NCBI GenBank assembly: GCA_013391385.1
Contig: JACBFI010000011.1
Span: 1-64,000 of the forward strand
Reading direction: 5' to 3'
From: Sediminibacterium sp. Gen4
GTDB lineage: Bacteria > Bacteroidota > Bacteroidia > Chitinophagales > Chitinophagaceae
Length of the DNA: 64,000 nucleotides
Part shown: piece after piece, positions 1 through 8,485 of the stretch
Numbering within the stretch: position 1 is the first letter of the stretch
Layout of the letters: each line of letters starts with the position of its first letter
Notes under the pieces: model-generated
What the model was told of the DNA's origin: nothing
Database searches by the model: none
The model's input: the letters and a program-made list of their open reading frames with translations, nothing else
Program-made: the position numbers and the translations under genes

Positions 1-31
1 ATTATCCAGCAGCTTAAAAAATCCTTTACTG

Positions 32-535
32 TCAGATCAAGTCTTGACTATTACATATCACCTGCTTGTCGTAATCAATATGTACAATAAATCTCCTCAA
101 AAAACTGAATCCAATGATCCCATCAATTTTCAACCCATATACACTGGTCAACAAATCATAATCATTGATATGGAAATCGAGTTTGTCTACCTCTAGGCCG
201 GGCAGTTTCAGCGTATGGTTATATGCAAATTCTACCGTTTTAATTCCTGCAATACCACGGATGGTACGGTCACTCATGGTTTTCGTCATCCCGAGATAAT
301 TCACGGTCATTGAATCCAAAGAAATGCCCCCACTTCCTGTATCGAATACAAAATTCAGGCTGTCAGGGTAGTTATCGATTCTTGCTTTGATGATGACAAT
401 ACCCCCACTCAACTGGGTAAAAGGAAAACGGGTCAACAGGCTGGCTTCAGGCATAATAAACTCTTCCTGAGCGAACACAGGTTTACCGGCAAATAACAAG
501 CCTATATAGGTAATGGCAAGCAAAAAGAGTTTCAT
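32..535 (-). CDS. Retropepsin-like aspartyl protease family protein, secreted
   Basis: A 167-residue protein is read from the ATG at 535, where a clear signal peptide begins (MKLFLLAITY..., ending near FAQ at residue 23). An upstream in-frame ATG at 685 exists but adds a non-signal-like tail, so 535 is preferred. The aspartyl protease signature D-T-G-S-G-G is at residues 65-70, and the flap and second-strand region ends with DGIIGFSFLRRF, as in single-domain retropepsin-like families. Many Bacteroidota homologues carry a PDZ domain after this fold; here the frame stops right after the protease fold. Probably periplasmic or surface exposed; substrate unknown. It is divergent from mqnC. Confidence 0.7.
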   Translation of the reverse strand: MKLFLLAITYIGLLFAGKPVFAQEEFIMPEASLLTRFPFTQLSGGIVIIKARIDNYPDSLNFVFDTGSGGISLDSMTVNYLGMTKTMSDRTIRGIAGIKTVEFAYNHTLKLPGLEVDKLDFHINDYDLLTSVYGLKIDGIIGFSFLRRFIVHIDYDKQVICNSQDLI

Positions 536-669
536 GCAATTTGAAAATACGCTGATTTTAGTACCCGATGAAGGATTATGTGATAAACAAACAACGAGTT
601 GATGATCGGCTGATAGAAAGGACAAACAAAAGCCTTGTTTTGTTGCAACAGGAATCAACCATATCCTCC

Positions 670-677
670 TACCTTTG
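670..677 (+). promoter_or_regulatory. Candidate -7 box of the mqnC promoter
   Basis: TACCTTTG matches the Bacteroidota -7 consensus TAnnTTTG exactly and lies 23 nt before the mqnC ATG. A well-spaced -33 TTTG is not obvious. Confidence 0.5.
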
Positions 678-700
678 TTGTTCAATTGAAATGATAGGGT

Positions 701-1825
701 ATGCAGCTAGCTGATTTGTATCAAAAAGCATTGAATTTTGAATTTTTAAGCATCGAAGAAGGGATGTTTTTGTTTGAACAGGCTCCTCTTTCTGAGCTCA
801 TGCATGTAGCAGACGAACTTCGCAAAAAGCAGGTTCCACATGGCAAAGTGACTTGGCAGATTGATCGCAATGTCAATACCACCAATGTTTGTATCGCCAA
901 TTGTAAGTTCTGTAATTTTTATAGAATACCCGGACATGCGGAAGCCTATATCACCGATATGGATACTTACCGTAAAAAAATTGATGAAACGCTTCGATAT
1001 GGTGGTGATCAGTTGCTATTACAAGGCGGACACCATCCTGAATTAGGACTGGATTTTTATACCAATACCTTTAGACAAATCAAACAGGAGTACCCTCACC
1101 TGAAATTACATGCACTCGGACCGCCCGAAGTAGCTCATATCTGTAAACTGGAAAAGATGAGTCACCAGGCGGTTCTGGCGGCATTAAAAGAAGCAGGACT
1201 GGATTCTTTGCCGGGTGCAGGTGCGGAAATATTGGTAGACAGGGTACGCAGGCTGATCTCCAAAGGGAAATGTGGGGCAGATGAATGGCTGGACATTATG
1301 CATGAAGCGCATAAACTAGACATTACGACCAGTGCTACCATGATGTTTGGACATGTGGAAACCTTGGAAGAGCGTTTTATTCATCTTACCCGGATCAGAG
1401 AAGTGCAAAGTCGCAAACCTGAGCATGTGAAAGGATTTTTGGCCTTTATTCCATGGACTTTTCAGGATGTAGATACTTTATTGACCCGCATCAGAGGGGT
1501 ACACAACCTTACAACCACCGATGAATATATTCGCATGATTGCCATCAGCCGTATCATGCTTCCGAATGTAAAAAATATTCAGGCCAGTTGGTTGACAGTA
1601 GGTAAACAAACCGCTCAAATCTGTCTACATGCCGGCGCCAATGATTTTGGTTCCATTATGATTGAAGAAAATGTAGTAAGCGCCGCCGGAGCCCCTCACC
1701 GATTTACCTATAAAACCATGCAAGACGCAATCCGCGAAGCCGGCTTCGAGCCCCAATTACGCAGCCAGCAATATGATTGGAGAGAAATTCCGGAGAGTAT
1801 TCAGGAGCAGGTGATTGATTATTGA
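701..1825 (+). CDS. mqnC: Cyclic dehypoxanthine futalosine synthase (MqnC)
   Basis: Radical SAM enzyme of the futalosine menaquinone pathway, which cyclises dehypoxanthine futalosine in the cytosol. The cluster motif C-x3-C-x2-C is at Cys64, Cys68 and Cys71, inside the MqnC-like context RNVNTTNVCIANCKFCNFYR. Further family blocks are the LLQGGHHPELG loop and the LPGAGAEILVDRVR and TTSATMMFGHVET stretches. At 374 aa it has the usual family length. Confusion with MqnE (aminofutalosine synthase) is possible in principle, but the GAEILVDRVR and DEWLDIMHEAH patterns fit MqnC better. No other mqn gene lies in the window, so the pathway is scattered. Menaquinone fits the cbb3-based respiration encoded at 11-20 kb. 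Confidence 0.9.
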   Translation: MQLADLYQKALNFEFLSIEEGMFLFEQAPLSELMHVADELRKKQVPHGKVTWQIDRNVNTTNVCIANCKFCNFYRIPGHAEAYITDMDTYRKKIDETLRYGGDQLLLQGGHHPELGLDFYTNTFRQIKQEYPHLKLHALGPPEVAHICKLEKMSHQAVLAALKEAGLDSLPGAGAEILVDRVRRLISKGKCGADEWLDIMHEAHKLDITTSATMMFGHVETLEERFIHLTRIREVQSRKPEHVKGFLAFIPWTFQDVDTLLTRIRGVHNLTTTDEYIRMIAISRIMLPNVKNIQASWLTVGKQTAQICLHAGANDFGSIMIEENVVSAAGAPHRFTYKTMQDAIREAGFEPQLRSQQYDWREIPESIQEQVIDY

Positions 1826-1972
1826 GAGGTAAAAGAAGCTATGTGTTCCTACCATGGACTATGGCAAGAAATAGGCCTTTCACTTCTTCTCCACTTTTTA
1901 ACTTCATTTAACGTTTAAAGCTTCCTGTTTAAGATTCAACCTTATACCTTTATGTATTCTTAAACTGAGCTT

Positions 1973-2191
1973 ATGAAAACAAGGCATCTATTCGTTCCTG
2001 GCTTAGCGGTAGCCGTTTTAGCGTTTGCAGGTTTTGTGACCAATAACCTAAATGGCCGAAAGATGTGTTCAGTCAATAATAAAGATTGTCCGCTCAAGCA
2101 GAAAAAGCAAGTAACACAGCCCCAGGGGAGCAGTCCGGATGAGCTCCATTACGGCGGACTAAACCGTTTAATCGTCTCAACTTTCCGATAA
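1973..2191 (+). CDS. Small hypothetical protein with N-terminal membrane or signal segment
   Basis: This is a 72-residue reading frame with a hydrophobic N-terminus (LAVAVLAFAGFV) that could be a signal peptide or single membrane anchor, followed by a short polar region with two cysteines (MCSVNNKDC). I do not recognise a family. Support for it being real: it starts 27 nt after a TACCTTTA box near 1946 and ends 6 nt before a strong intrinsic terminator. It stands alone between mqnC and the ECF sigma operon. Confidence 0.5.
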   Translation: MKTRHLFVPGLAVAVLAFAGFVTNNLNGRKMCSVNNKDCPLKQKKQVTQPQGSSPDELHYGGLNRLIVSTFR

Positions 2192-2197
2192 TCATTG

Positions 2198-2228
2198 ATC
2201 CTGCGTCTAAAACGCAGGATTTTTTTTC
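2198..2228 (+). terminator. Intrinsic terminator after the small gene
   Basis: A 9-bp perfect stem, ATCCTGCGT / ACGCAGGAT, closes a 5-nt loop and is followed by a run of seven T. Confidence 0.85.
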
Positions 2229-2303
2229 TTTGCACTGTAACAAAACGAATGCCTGTCCGTATAACTCCTATACAAGGCAATCAACTGAATTATCGCGCTG
2301 TTT

Positions 2304-2795
2304 ATGACTGAACAAGAGTACAATCAATGTGTGAACCAATATGCGGACAACGTATATCGTTTCATCGTTAAAAATCTTCGGCATGAAGAAGATGCGCGAG
2401 ATATTGTACAAACTGCCTTCGAAAAGCTTTGGCGGAATCGGGAAAATGTAGAGAACAGTAAATCAAAATCTTTTCTTTTCACTGTGGCTTATAACCAGAT
2501 GATTGACCATATTAGAAAAGTGAAAAGGATTCATTTGAAAGATGAATTTCAGGAAAACAGCAGAACAGAACAGGCAACAGGTCATAAACGAGAAATGAAG
2601 AAAATTCTGATGGAGGCATTGAACAGACTGAATGAAACACAAAGAAGTTTGGTGATGCTGAAAGATTATGAAGGATATAGTTATGAGGAGATCGGTCAGA
2701 TCATGGATTTGAATGAGAGTCAGGTAAAAGTTTACCTGCACAGAGCTAGATTAACATTGAGAAATTATCTGGTAAGCCCGGAAAACGTTTTATAA
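2304..2795 (+). CDS. ECF-type RNA polymerase sigma-70 factor
   Basis: A 163-residue ECF sigma factor. Region 2 includes DNVYRFIVKNLRHEEDARDIVQTAFEKL-like sequence with the DARDIVQ element, and region 4 carries the helix-turn-helix SYEEIGQIMDLNESQVKVYL near residues 125-145. It is the first gene of a three-gene run with the anti-sigma-like membrane protein 13 nt downstream and an outer-membrane barrel protein after that. This layout suggests a sigma factor held by its neighbour and released by an envelope signal. The target regulon cannot be read from the sequence. Confidence 0.9.
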   Translation: MTEQEYNQCVNQYADNVYRFIVKNLRHEEDARDIVQTAFEKLWRNRENVENSKSKSFLFTVAYNQMIDHIRKVKRIHLKDEFQENSRTEQATGHKREMKKILMEALNRLNETQRSLVMLKDYEGYSYEEIGQIMDLNESQVKVYLHRARLTLRNYLVSPENVL

Positions 2796-2808
2796 TAAAT
2801 CAATCATA

Positions 2809-3912
2809 GTGATCAACATCAACAGACATAATTACGAAGAATTTTTCCTGCTTTATGTAGACAGGGAACTTTCTGCTGCCGAAAGAGTGGCTGTTGAACA
2901 GTTTGTTCTGGAGAATCCGGATCTGCAACATGAACTGGAAGCTTTACAACAAACCATGCTCACGGAGGATATAGCATTTGAAATGCCTGATAAATCGGCA
3001 TTATATAAAGAAGAAACAACAGGTATCAGCTTACAAAATCACAGCATGCATTTCTTGATGTATATAGATGATGAGCTGAGTGCAACAGAAAAAGAAGCAG
3101 TTGAAACCTTTGTATTACAACATCCTTCATTGCAGGAATCATTCATGCAATTGAAACAAACCAAATTGCCCGTTGAGCATATTGCTTTCCCCGATAAGGC
3201 ATTATTATATCGTTCAGAAGAAAAGGAGAAAAAACCAATTGTATATATGCGTTGGTGGCGCATGGCCGCTGCAGCTGCTGTTATTGGTTTTGCTTTTATG
3301 GTTTGGACATTGTCGCCAAATGATATTGAAACCGCATCGGGTAGTAATACTGTGATTGCAAAAAACAATACTGATTTACCGGCTTCAAATAATAAGCCAT
3401 CAGAGAACAGCGTTATTATGAATGATCTTTCATCTGCGCAACCGATGGCAGGTAAGAACAATGAAAAGACGGCTTTACCCAATAAGGGTTTGGCGCAAAC
3501 ATCTCTTGTTGTAAATACTACAGATCTGGTAGCGAATGAAAAAATTAACAGACCGGATCTTATTATTGATAATCCTGGAATCATTGAAACCAGTAGCATA
3601 GCGAAAGCAGATATTGTTGCACCGGATCTCACAGGTATTACTGCAACCAGGGCTATTCGGGAGAATGAAATGATTAGAACAGCTGTAACAGTAGACCCAA
3701 CTGAAACAAAATCTGAATCGCTGATGCAGCAAGTTGTATACAAAGAGTTGGATACAGAGACCGACAGTGAAAATAAAAGTTTACTAATTGGATCTGTTGA
3801 AATCAATAAAGACAAACTTCGTGGTATCTTCAGAAAAGCAACCAGTATATTCAGAAGTAAAAGAAATGAAGAAGAAAGAGCCGAAACCGGCCCCTCACGA
3901 CCATTAAAATAA
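2809..3912 (+). CDS. Anti-sigma-factor-like membrane protein with duplicated N-terminal module
   Basis: A 367-residue protein with a GTG start; no in-frame ATG lies close by and the first module begins at once. Two similar cytosolic modules follow each other: residues about 5-65 (EEFFLLYVDRELSAAERVAVEQF) and about 78-140 (MHFLMYIDDELSATEKEAVETF), each ending in an FPDKALLY-like motif. One transmembrane helix (RMAAAAAVIGFAFMVWTL, about 150-167) leads to a long Ser/Thr/Asn-rich region and a basic C-terminus. The position after an ECF sigma gene and the anti-sigma-like Y-x-D-x-E-L-S motif support an anti-sigma role; direct proof is lacking. Confidence 0.65.
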   Translation: MININRHNYEEFFLLYVDRELSAAERVAVEQFVLENPDLQHELEALQQTMLTEDIAFEMPDKSALYKEETTGISLQNHSMHFLMYIDDELSATEKEAVETFVLQHPSLQESFMQLKQTKLPVEHIAFPDKALLYRSEEKEKKPIVYMRWWRMAAAAAVIGFAFMVWTLSPNDIETASGSNTVIAKNNTDLPASNNKPSENSVIMNDLSSAQPMAGKNNEKTALPNKGLAQTSLVVNTTDLVANEKINRPDLIIDNPGIIETSSIAKADIVAPDLTGITATRAIRENEMIRTAVTVDPTETKSESLMQQVVYKELDTETDSENKSLLIGSVEINKDKLRGIFRKATSIFRSKRNEEERAETGPSRPLK

Positions 3913-3928
3913 AAGAAAAGCACATTGT

Positions 3929-4810
3929 ATGAAACGTTTAGCAATTGTAACAGCAGGCATCCTGCTCTCGGGGAGTCTTATGGCTCAAACAGACAGTACT
4001 TCCAACACACAAGAATCAGATACTGTGAAAGTGGGCAACTTTATCATCATCAAAAAAAATAAAGATGGTAATAGCAGTAATAGCAACAGTGTTTGGAAAG
4101 ATTGGGATCGCAATTTTGATATCAGAATCGAACGCAGAAACAGAGCCAAAAAAAATATCAGCACAAACTGGTGGATCATGGACCTGGGTTTCACCAATTT
4201 CCGTGATCAAACCAACTATACTGCTGCACAGGCAGGAGGTTATTTCAGAACCTTACGCCCAGCTGATGGACCGGTAAATGAAAACAGTTTTAAACTGAAT
4301 AACGGTAAATCAACCAATGTTAATATTTGGTTCTTCATGCAAAAAGTAAATGTGGTCAAGCATGTGGTAAACCTAAAATATGGCCTAGGTTTAGAAATGT
4401 ATAATTTCCGGTACGACTCAAGACTGAGCTACAGAAAAGATCCGAATCCATATGTTTATAATGATTCGATTAGTTTCTCCAAGAATAAATTGTATGCCGG
4501 TTATTTGACTGTACCATTCATGATCAATATCAATACATCTCCCAACAACAGAAGAGGTTTTAGTATAAGTGCAGGTATGAGTGCAGGCTATTTAATCAGC
4601 AGTCGCAACAAACAAAAGAGCAGTGAAAGAGGCAAACAAAAATCGCCGGGCGATTTCAACTTAGAACCTTTCCGCGTAGCAGCTATCGGCGAAGTAGGTC
4701 TCGGACCCATTCGCTTGTACGGAAGCTATAGCCTGAATAAACTGCATAAAGACATTACACGCGTAGAACAATTCCCGTATGCGTTCGGGATTCGATTTAG
4801 TAGATGGTAG
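3929..4810 (+). CDS. Outer membrane beta-barrel protein
   Basis: A 293-residue protein with a signal peptide (MKRLAIVTAGILLSGSLMAQ). A polar linker follows, then alternating aromatic and polar strands typical of 8- to 10-stranded barrels (for example VVNLKYGLGLEMYNFRY, RGFSISAGMSAGYLIS, IRLYGSYSLNKLH) ending in FAFGIRFSRW-like aromatic residues. It begins 16 nt after the anti-sigma gene, so it is probably co-transcribed with the ECF pair and may report envelope state or be a target. Exact function is unknown. Confidence 0.7.
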   Translation: MKRLAIVTAGILLSGSLMAQTDSTSNTQESDTVKVGNFIIIKKNKDGNSSNSNSVWKDWDRNFDIRIERRNRAKKNISTNWWIMDLGFTNFRDQTNYTAAQAGGYFRTLRPADGPVNENSFKLNNGKSTNVNIWFFMQKVNVVKHVVNLKYGLGLEMYNFRYDSRLSYRKDPNPYVYNDSISFSKNKLYAGYLTVPFMININTSPNNRRGFSISAGMSAGYLISSRNKQKSSERGKQKSPGDFNLEPFRVAAIGEVGLGPIRLYGSYSLNKLHKDITRVEQFPYAFGIRFSRW

Positions 4811-4820
4811 GAGCAGCGAA

Positions 4821-4943
4821 GCTGTAGGCTGCAAGCCACAAGCTGCAAGCTTCAAGTAAATAAAAACAGGGTGTTTAAGTAGACACTCTGTTTTTTTGTT
4901 CTAATACTTGCAGCGTGAAGCTTGCGGCTTGCAGCTCAAAGCC
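4821..4943. repeat. Intergenic inverted-repeat element R1 (GCTGCAAGC words)
   Basis: The left arm at 4821-4856 and the right arm at 4907-4943 are imperfect reverse complements built from repeated GCTGCAAGC / GCTTCAAG words. A compact terminator hairpin (4861-4898) sits in the loop. The arms are clearly related in sequence to element R6 at 31275-31401. It lies between two co-directional genes. Confidence 0.75.
4861..4898 (+). terminator. Intrinsic terminator after the barrel gene
   Basis: The stem AAAACAGgGTGT / ACACtCTGTTTT closes an 8-nt loop and runs into a stretch of T. It is nested inside repeat element R1. Confidence 0.75.
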
Positions 4944-5055
4944 TCCGGCTTTAACATAAAGTTTGTTAACCAAAACTTTTGTCAATTAACCGAAGAACAA
5001 CAAAATTCGGTGCAGCGTAATTTTAGTTTAGGGGTCGAATCAAAACCCTACTATT

Positions 5056-5604
5056 ATGCGCCCCCTCATGTATGCCACCTGCTTGTTGTCGGTATGTATC
5101 GGCAGCACTTCTTTCAAAACACCTACACCCATCAACACACTCTACGCTACCAAAGACACCTATCGGATTTTGGTGATCAAGACAAAGTATGCGATGAAAA
5201 TTTTTGACTCCACCGGTGAATGTCTGGCCACTTACCCCGTTGTCTTTGGCAATAAGGATATGGGTGATAAGATGATGCAAGGTGATCGCCGAACACCGGA
5301 AGGAACTTTCAAAATTTCTTTTAAAAGAAAACATGAAAAATGGAGTCGGTTTTTATTGATCGATTATCCTAACGCAGAAAGTGTTGCTAAATTCAACCAA
5401 AGAAAAGCAGCCGGGCTCATCCCTTCCAATGCTCAAATTGGAGGCAGTATTGGTATCCATGGCACCTGGCCCAATGAAGATTTTGCTATTGACGGACTAC
5501 AAAACTGGACCGAAGGATGTATCAGCACCAAAAACCGATATGTGGAAGAGATCTTTGACGTTCTGCCTGTGGGAACGCAGATTACGATTAGGAGGGAGAA
5601 GTGA
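5056..5604 (+). CDS. L,D-transpeptidase (YkuD domain), secreted
   Basis: A 182-residue protein with an N-terminal signal segment (MYATCLLSVCIGSTSF). The YkuD catalytic region is complete: His135 in GGSIGIHGT and the nucleophile Cys155 in WTEGCIST, preceded by GDRRTPEGTF, which is typical of the fold. The usual SHGC motif reads TEGC here, a common variant. The enzyme would form 3-3 peptidoglycan crosslinks or anchor proteins in the periplasm. It stands alone between two repeat elements. Confidence 0.88.
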   Translation: MRPLMYATCLLSVCIGSTSFKTPTPINTLYATKDTYRILVIKTKYAMKIFDSTGECLATYPVVFGNKDMGDKMMQGDRRTPEGTFKISFKRKHEKWSRFLLIDYPNAESVAKFNQRKAAGLIPSNAQIGGSIGIHGTWPNEDFAIDGLQNWTEGCISTKNRYVEEIFDVLPVGTQITIRREK

Positions 5605-5607
5605 GAT

Positions 5608-5807
5608 GGTGAAAGGTGAAAAGTGAAAAGGTTGGGTTCTACTCGTTCAACCCTCCGTGCAACTCTGTGCCTAACTTCTTTACCTCTGCGGTTTTTTTAC
5701 CACAGAGTACTGCACAGAGTTGCACGGAGGTATAAATAGAAAAGCAGAATCTAGTTGTACATTCCGCTTCCCAAAACCCTTTCACTTTTCACCTTTCACT
5801 TTTCACC
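5608..5807. repeat. Nested inverted-repeat element R2 (GTGAAAAG words)
   Basis: The outer arms 5608-5631 and 5778-5807 consist of GGTGAAAAGTGAAAGG-like words in opposite orientation. Inside them is a perfect 19-bp inverted repeat, 5652-5670 with 5712-5730 (CCTCCGTGCAACTCTGTGC and its complement). Inside that is a third short stem (CTCTGCGG with CCACAGAG) around a T7 run. It lies between two convergent genes and could end transcription from both sides. Confidence 0.85.
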
Positions 5808-5816
5808 CAAAATCCC

Positions 5817-6761
5817 TCATTTATTTAGAAAAAAGCTCATTACAGACACCCATTTTGCCTTTTCTTTCTTAAAAAGACTCTCATGTCCGCTTTGGAGGTA
5901 TTTGATCATGACCTTGTCGCGACTGCCAATATTTTTGAATAATTCATTGGTTTCGTCCTCGGTTACGCGTTGATCACCGGCACCCCATTGTAATAAGATA
6001 GGGCAATTCACTTTTTGTGCATAGATAGATGGCTGATGATTAAATGCCCAGGTACCTAGTTCAAGTCCACCCCAAAAAGTCAACAAAGTACTGAGGGGTT
6101 CTGCGGGTAGTCCCATGGTTTTCATACGTCCTTGTACAGCTAAGTGTAAAGAACCAAAGGGCATTTCGATGATCATTTTGGTGGGTTTGATACCATATTC
6201 ATCCACTGCTTTCAACGCTGTTGCAGCCCCCATCGAGATTCCCCAGATGATGACGTTTTTTTCTCCTTTTGAAACTACATAATCATACACTGCTTTTACA
6301 TCCTTTGATTCATAGATGCCAATAGAAGTTACAGACCCTTCACTGTTACCATGCGCACGAAAGTCTGTCAATACGAGATTGTACCCCATTGCATGAAGCT
6401 CACGTGCTTCTGCAATGATGCCACTTTTACTGCTGCCATGTCCATGAAACATGAGTACCGTTCCTTTTGCAGAATCTTTTGGTACATACCAACTTTCCAA
6501 AGTAGCGCTATCTGAAGTTTTTAATGAAATGGTTTGATGTGGAATATTGAGCGAATCCACCACTTTGCTTTTTGGATAGCGAATGCCAAAAAAGATGGCT
6601 TTCATTTTATCGCCGGTACTCATCTGCTGCGGCTTTTTAACAGGATGGGCATCTGCATAAAAATGCGTGAACTTATAAGCATGAAAAGCAGCGATGATAT
6701 TGACCAGTATAAATAAGACAAGAAAAGTATAACCAACTCTTTTGAGCCATTTAGATAACAT
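5817..6761 (-). CDS. Alpha/beta hydrolase with N-terminal membrane anchor
   Basis: A 314-residue protein with one N-terminal membrane helix (YTFLVLFILVNIIAAF). The alpha/beta-hydrolase core shows the oxyanion HGHG motif (about residues 105-108), the nucleophile elbow GISMGAA (Ser near 172), an acid in WGAGDQRV and the catalytic His in SGHESLF near the C-terminus. It resembles the BAAT/ABHD-type serine hydrolases common in Bacteroidota, probably acting on esters at the membrane. Substrate is not known. It is convergent with the L,D-transpeptidase across repeat R2. Confidence 0.8.
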   Translation of the reverse strand: MLSKWLKRVGYTFLVLFILVNIIAAFHAYKFTHFYADAHPVKKPQQMSTGDKMKAIFFGIRYPKSKVVDSLNIPHQTISLKTSDSATLESWYVPKDSAKGTVLMFHGHGSSKSGIIAEARELHAMGYNLVLTDFRAHGNSEGSVTSIGIYESKDVKAVYDYVVSKGEKNVIIWGISMGAATALKAVDEYGIKPTKMIIEMPFGSLHLAVQGRMKTMGLPAEPLSTLLTFWGGLELGTWAFNHQPSIYAQKVNCPILLQWGAGDQRVTEDETNELFKNIGSRDKVMIKYLQSGHESLFKKEKAKWVSVMSFFLNK

Positions 6762-6790
6762 GTGTAGTTGTTTTAAATGTACAAGTGATC

Positions 6791-8062
6791 TTAATCAATC
6801 ATTGCTGCACCAAAGTATGGAACCAGGGCCTTAGGTAATTGAATACCATTTTCCTTCTGATGATTTTCCAGTAAGCAAGCAACAATTCTTGGTAATGCTA
6901 ATGAACTTCCATTCAGTGAATGCGCCAATTGCATCTTACCATTTTCATCTTTGTATCTGCATTTCAAACGATGGGTTTGAAAACTTTCGAAATTGCTTAC
7001 ACTGCTTACTTCCAGCCAGCGTTCCTGTGCTGCACTGAATACTTCAAAATCATAGGTGATAGCACTGGCAAAACCCATATCACCTCCACATAAACGAAGA
7101 ATGCGATAAGGTAATTCTAAAGATTGTAAGAGCTTTTCTACATGCAACACCATCTCATCCAACGTTGCATAACTTTTTTCAGGCTGAACAATTTGAATGA
7201 TCTCTACTTTTTCAAATTGGTGAAGACGATTAAGTCCACGTACATCTTTTCCATAACTACCTGCTTCTCTTCTAAAGCAAGGAGAATAAGCCGTCATTTT
7301 TATCGGGAACTGCTCTTCTTTAATAATTACATCCCGATACACATTGGTCACCGGAACTTCTGCAGTTGGAATCATGTAAAAATCATCTTCCGGCATATAA
7401 TACATCTGTCCTTCTTTATCGGGTAACTGACCGGTACCCATAGCAGATGCTGCATTCACCATAAAAGGAGGAAGATATTCAGTGTATCCGGCAGCGGTAT
7501 TAAAATCCAGAAAATATTGTATCAAAGCTCTTTGCAGCTTCGCACCTTTTCCGATATAAACAGGGAATCCGCTTCCGGTAATTTTATTCCCCAATTCAAA
7601 ATCAATGAGGTTATATTTTTTGGTAAGATCCCAGTGAGCTTGTGCTCCGTTTGGTAAACTGGGTTTATTTCCCCCTTCTCTAACAACTACATTTTCTTCC
7701 GGCGTTTTTCCTTCAGGTACTTCAGCTGCAGGTAAATTGGGCAATTGTAATAAGGTATCCAGCAATGTTTGTTCCGTGATGGCCATTTTCTCTTTCAGCG
7801 GTTCTAACCCTGTTTTTAGGCTCGCCACCTCAGCTTTCATTGCTTCAGCTGCTTCTTTGTTTCCTTGACCCATCAGTTTACCAATCTCTTTAGAAGCCGT
7901 ATTGATACTCGCTTGTATGGTATCAAAATCCAATTGAATTTTTTTACGTTCATCATCCAATGAGATGATTGTATCCACTAACTCAGTTTGTTTAAAATGC
8001 TTTTTGGCCAGTTTTTTCTTTACTTCCTCCGGATTCGCTCTCAGAACACTCACTTGTAACAT
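6791..8062 (-). CDS. serS: Serine--tRNA ligase
   Basis: Class II seryl-tRNA synthetase of 423 residues, read from the ATG at 8062 (MLQVSVLRANPEEVKKKL). A longer in-frame opening to 8188 would add an unlike tail and run over the divergent promoter. The N-terminal coiled coil binds tRNA (about residues 30-105). Motif 2 appears as FRREAGSYGKDVRGLNRLHQF and motif 3 as NGSSLALPRIVACLLENHQ. The enzyme charges tRNA-Ser and can also serve selenocysteine tRNA. Divergent from the gene at 8135. Confidence 0.97.
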   Translation of the reverse strand: MLQVSVLRANPEEVKKKLAKKHFKQTELVDTIISLDDERKKIQLDFDTIQASINTASKEIGKLMGQGNKEAAEAMKAEVASLKTGLEPLKEKMAITEQTLLDTLLQLPNLPAAEVPEGKTPEENVVVREGGNKPSLPNGAQAHWDLTKKYNLIDFELGNKITGSGFPVYIGKGAKLQRALIQYFLDFNTAAGYTEYLPPFMVNAASAMGTGQLPDKEGQMYYMPEDDFYMIPTAEVPVTNVYRDVIIKEEQFPIKMTAYSPCFRREAGSYGKDVRGLNRLHQFEKVEIIQIVQPEKSYATLDEMVLHVEKLLQSLELPYRILRLCGGDMGFASAITYDFEVFSAAQERWLEVSSVSNFESFQTHRLKCRYKDENGKMQLAHSLNGSSLALPRIVACLLENHQKENGIQLPKALVPYFGAAMID

Positions 8063-8078
8063 AAGGGTCAATTTTGCG

Positions 8079-8086
8079 CAAAGATA
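8079..8086 (-). promoter_or_regulatory. Candidate -7 box of the serS promoter
   Basis: On the minus strand this reads TATCTTTG, a perfect TAnnTTTG match, ending 16 nt before the serS ATG. Confidence 0.6.
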
Positions 8087-8122
8087 AAGGCTAGCTGCTG
8101 ATGAAGGATGGCTTTCAGCGTT

Positions 8123-8130
8123 TACCTTTG
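8123..8130 (+). promoter_or_regulatory. Candidate -7 box directly at the start of the 8135 gene
   Basis: TACCTTTG is a perfect TAnnTTTG match only 4 nt before the ATG at 8135, so the predicted transcript would have almost no 5' leader. Confidence 0.55.
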
Positions 8131-8134
8131 CCCT

Positions 8135-8485
8135 ATGCAATTTATAAGTGATGATCTGCAGCAGCGTTGGTGGGCACTGGAAGCCCAACTGTTAGAACGT
8201 TTTGGAAAAAAACCGGATTTGGAGGCTGTTCTTTTTCTCATCGGATTACAGGAGACAGGATTTATTCAGGAGAAAATATCGAAAGAACAGAAACAAGACC
8301 TGATGCATGTAGCAGTATGCACCGTTCTTGCGCAAAGTGGTTATTATGCGGTGGAAGGAAAGGATGCAGATGGTTGGCCTCATTTCCGTCAATTAAAAGA
8401 GTTGCCGGTAATGGCATTGCCTGAACAGGAGAACTTTATTAAAGACCATGTTTTATTGTATTTCCAGCAAATGGAGGGCAGCTGA
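8135..8485 (+). CDS. Conserved hypothetical protein, 116 aa
   Basis: A soluble, mostly helical protein (QQRWWALEAQLLERFGKKPDLEAVLFLIGLQETGF). The start at 8135 (MQFISDDL) is chosen because a perfect -7 box abuts it; an in-frame ATG at 8108 would lie upstream of that box. I believe similar short proteins are common in this phylum but know no function. No transmembrane segment and no catalytic motif is visible. It is divergent from serS and followed by repeat element R3. Confidence 0.7.
   Translation: MQFISDDLQQRWWALEAQLLERFGKKPDLEAVLFLIGLQETGFIQEKISKEQKQDLMHVAVCTVLAQSGYYAVEGKDADGWPHFRQLKELPVMALPEQENFIKDHVLLYFQQMEGS

Noticed and set aside
3039..3944. Long antisense frame (301 aa) over the anti-sigma gene
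   Set aside because: Ser/Phe-rich reverse image of the coding strand; the sense frame has operon context and membrane helix.
8063..8188. N-terminal extension of serS
   Set aside because: It overlaps the divergent promoter boxes, and the family start is MLQVSVLR at 8062.
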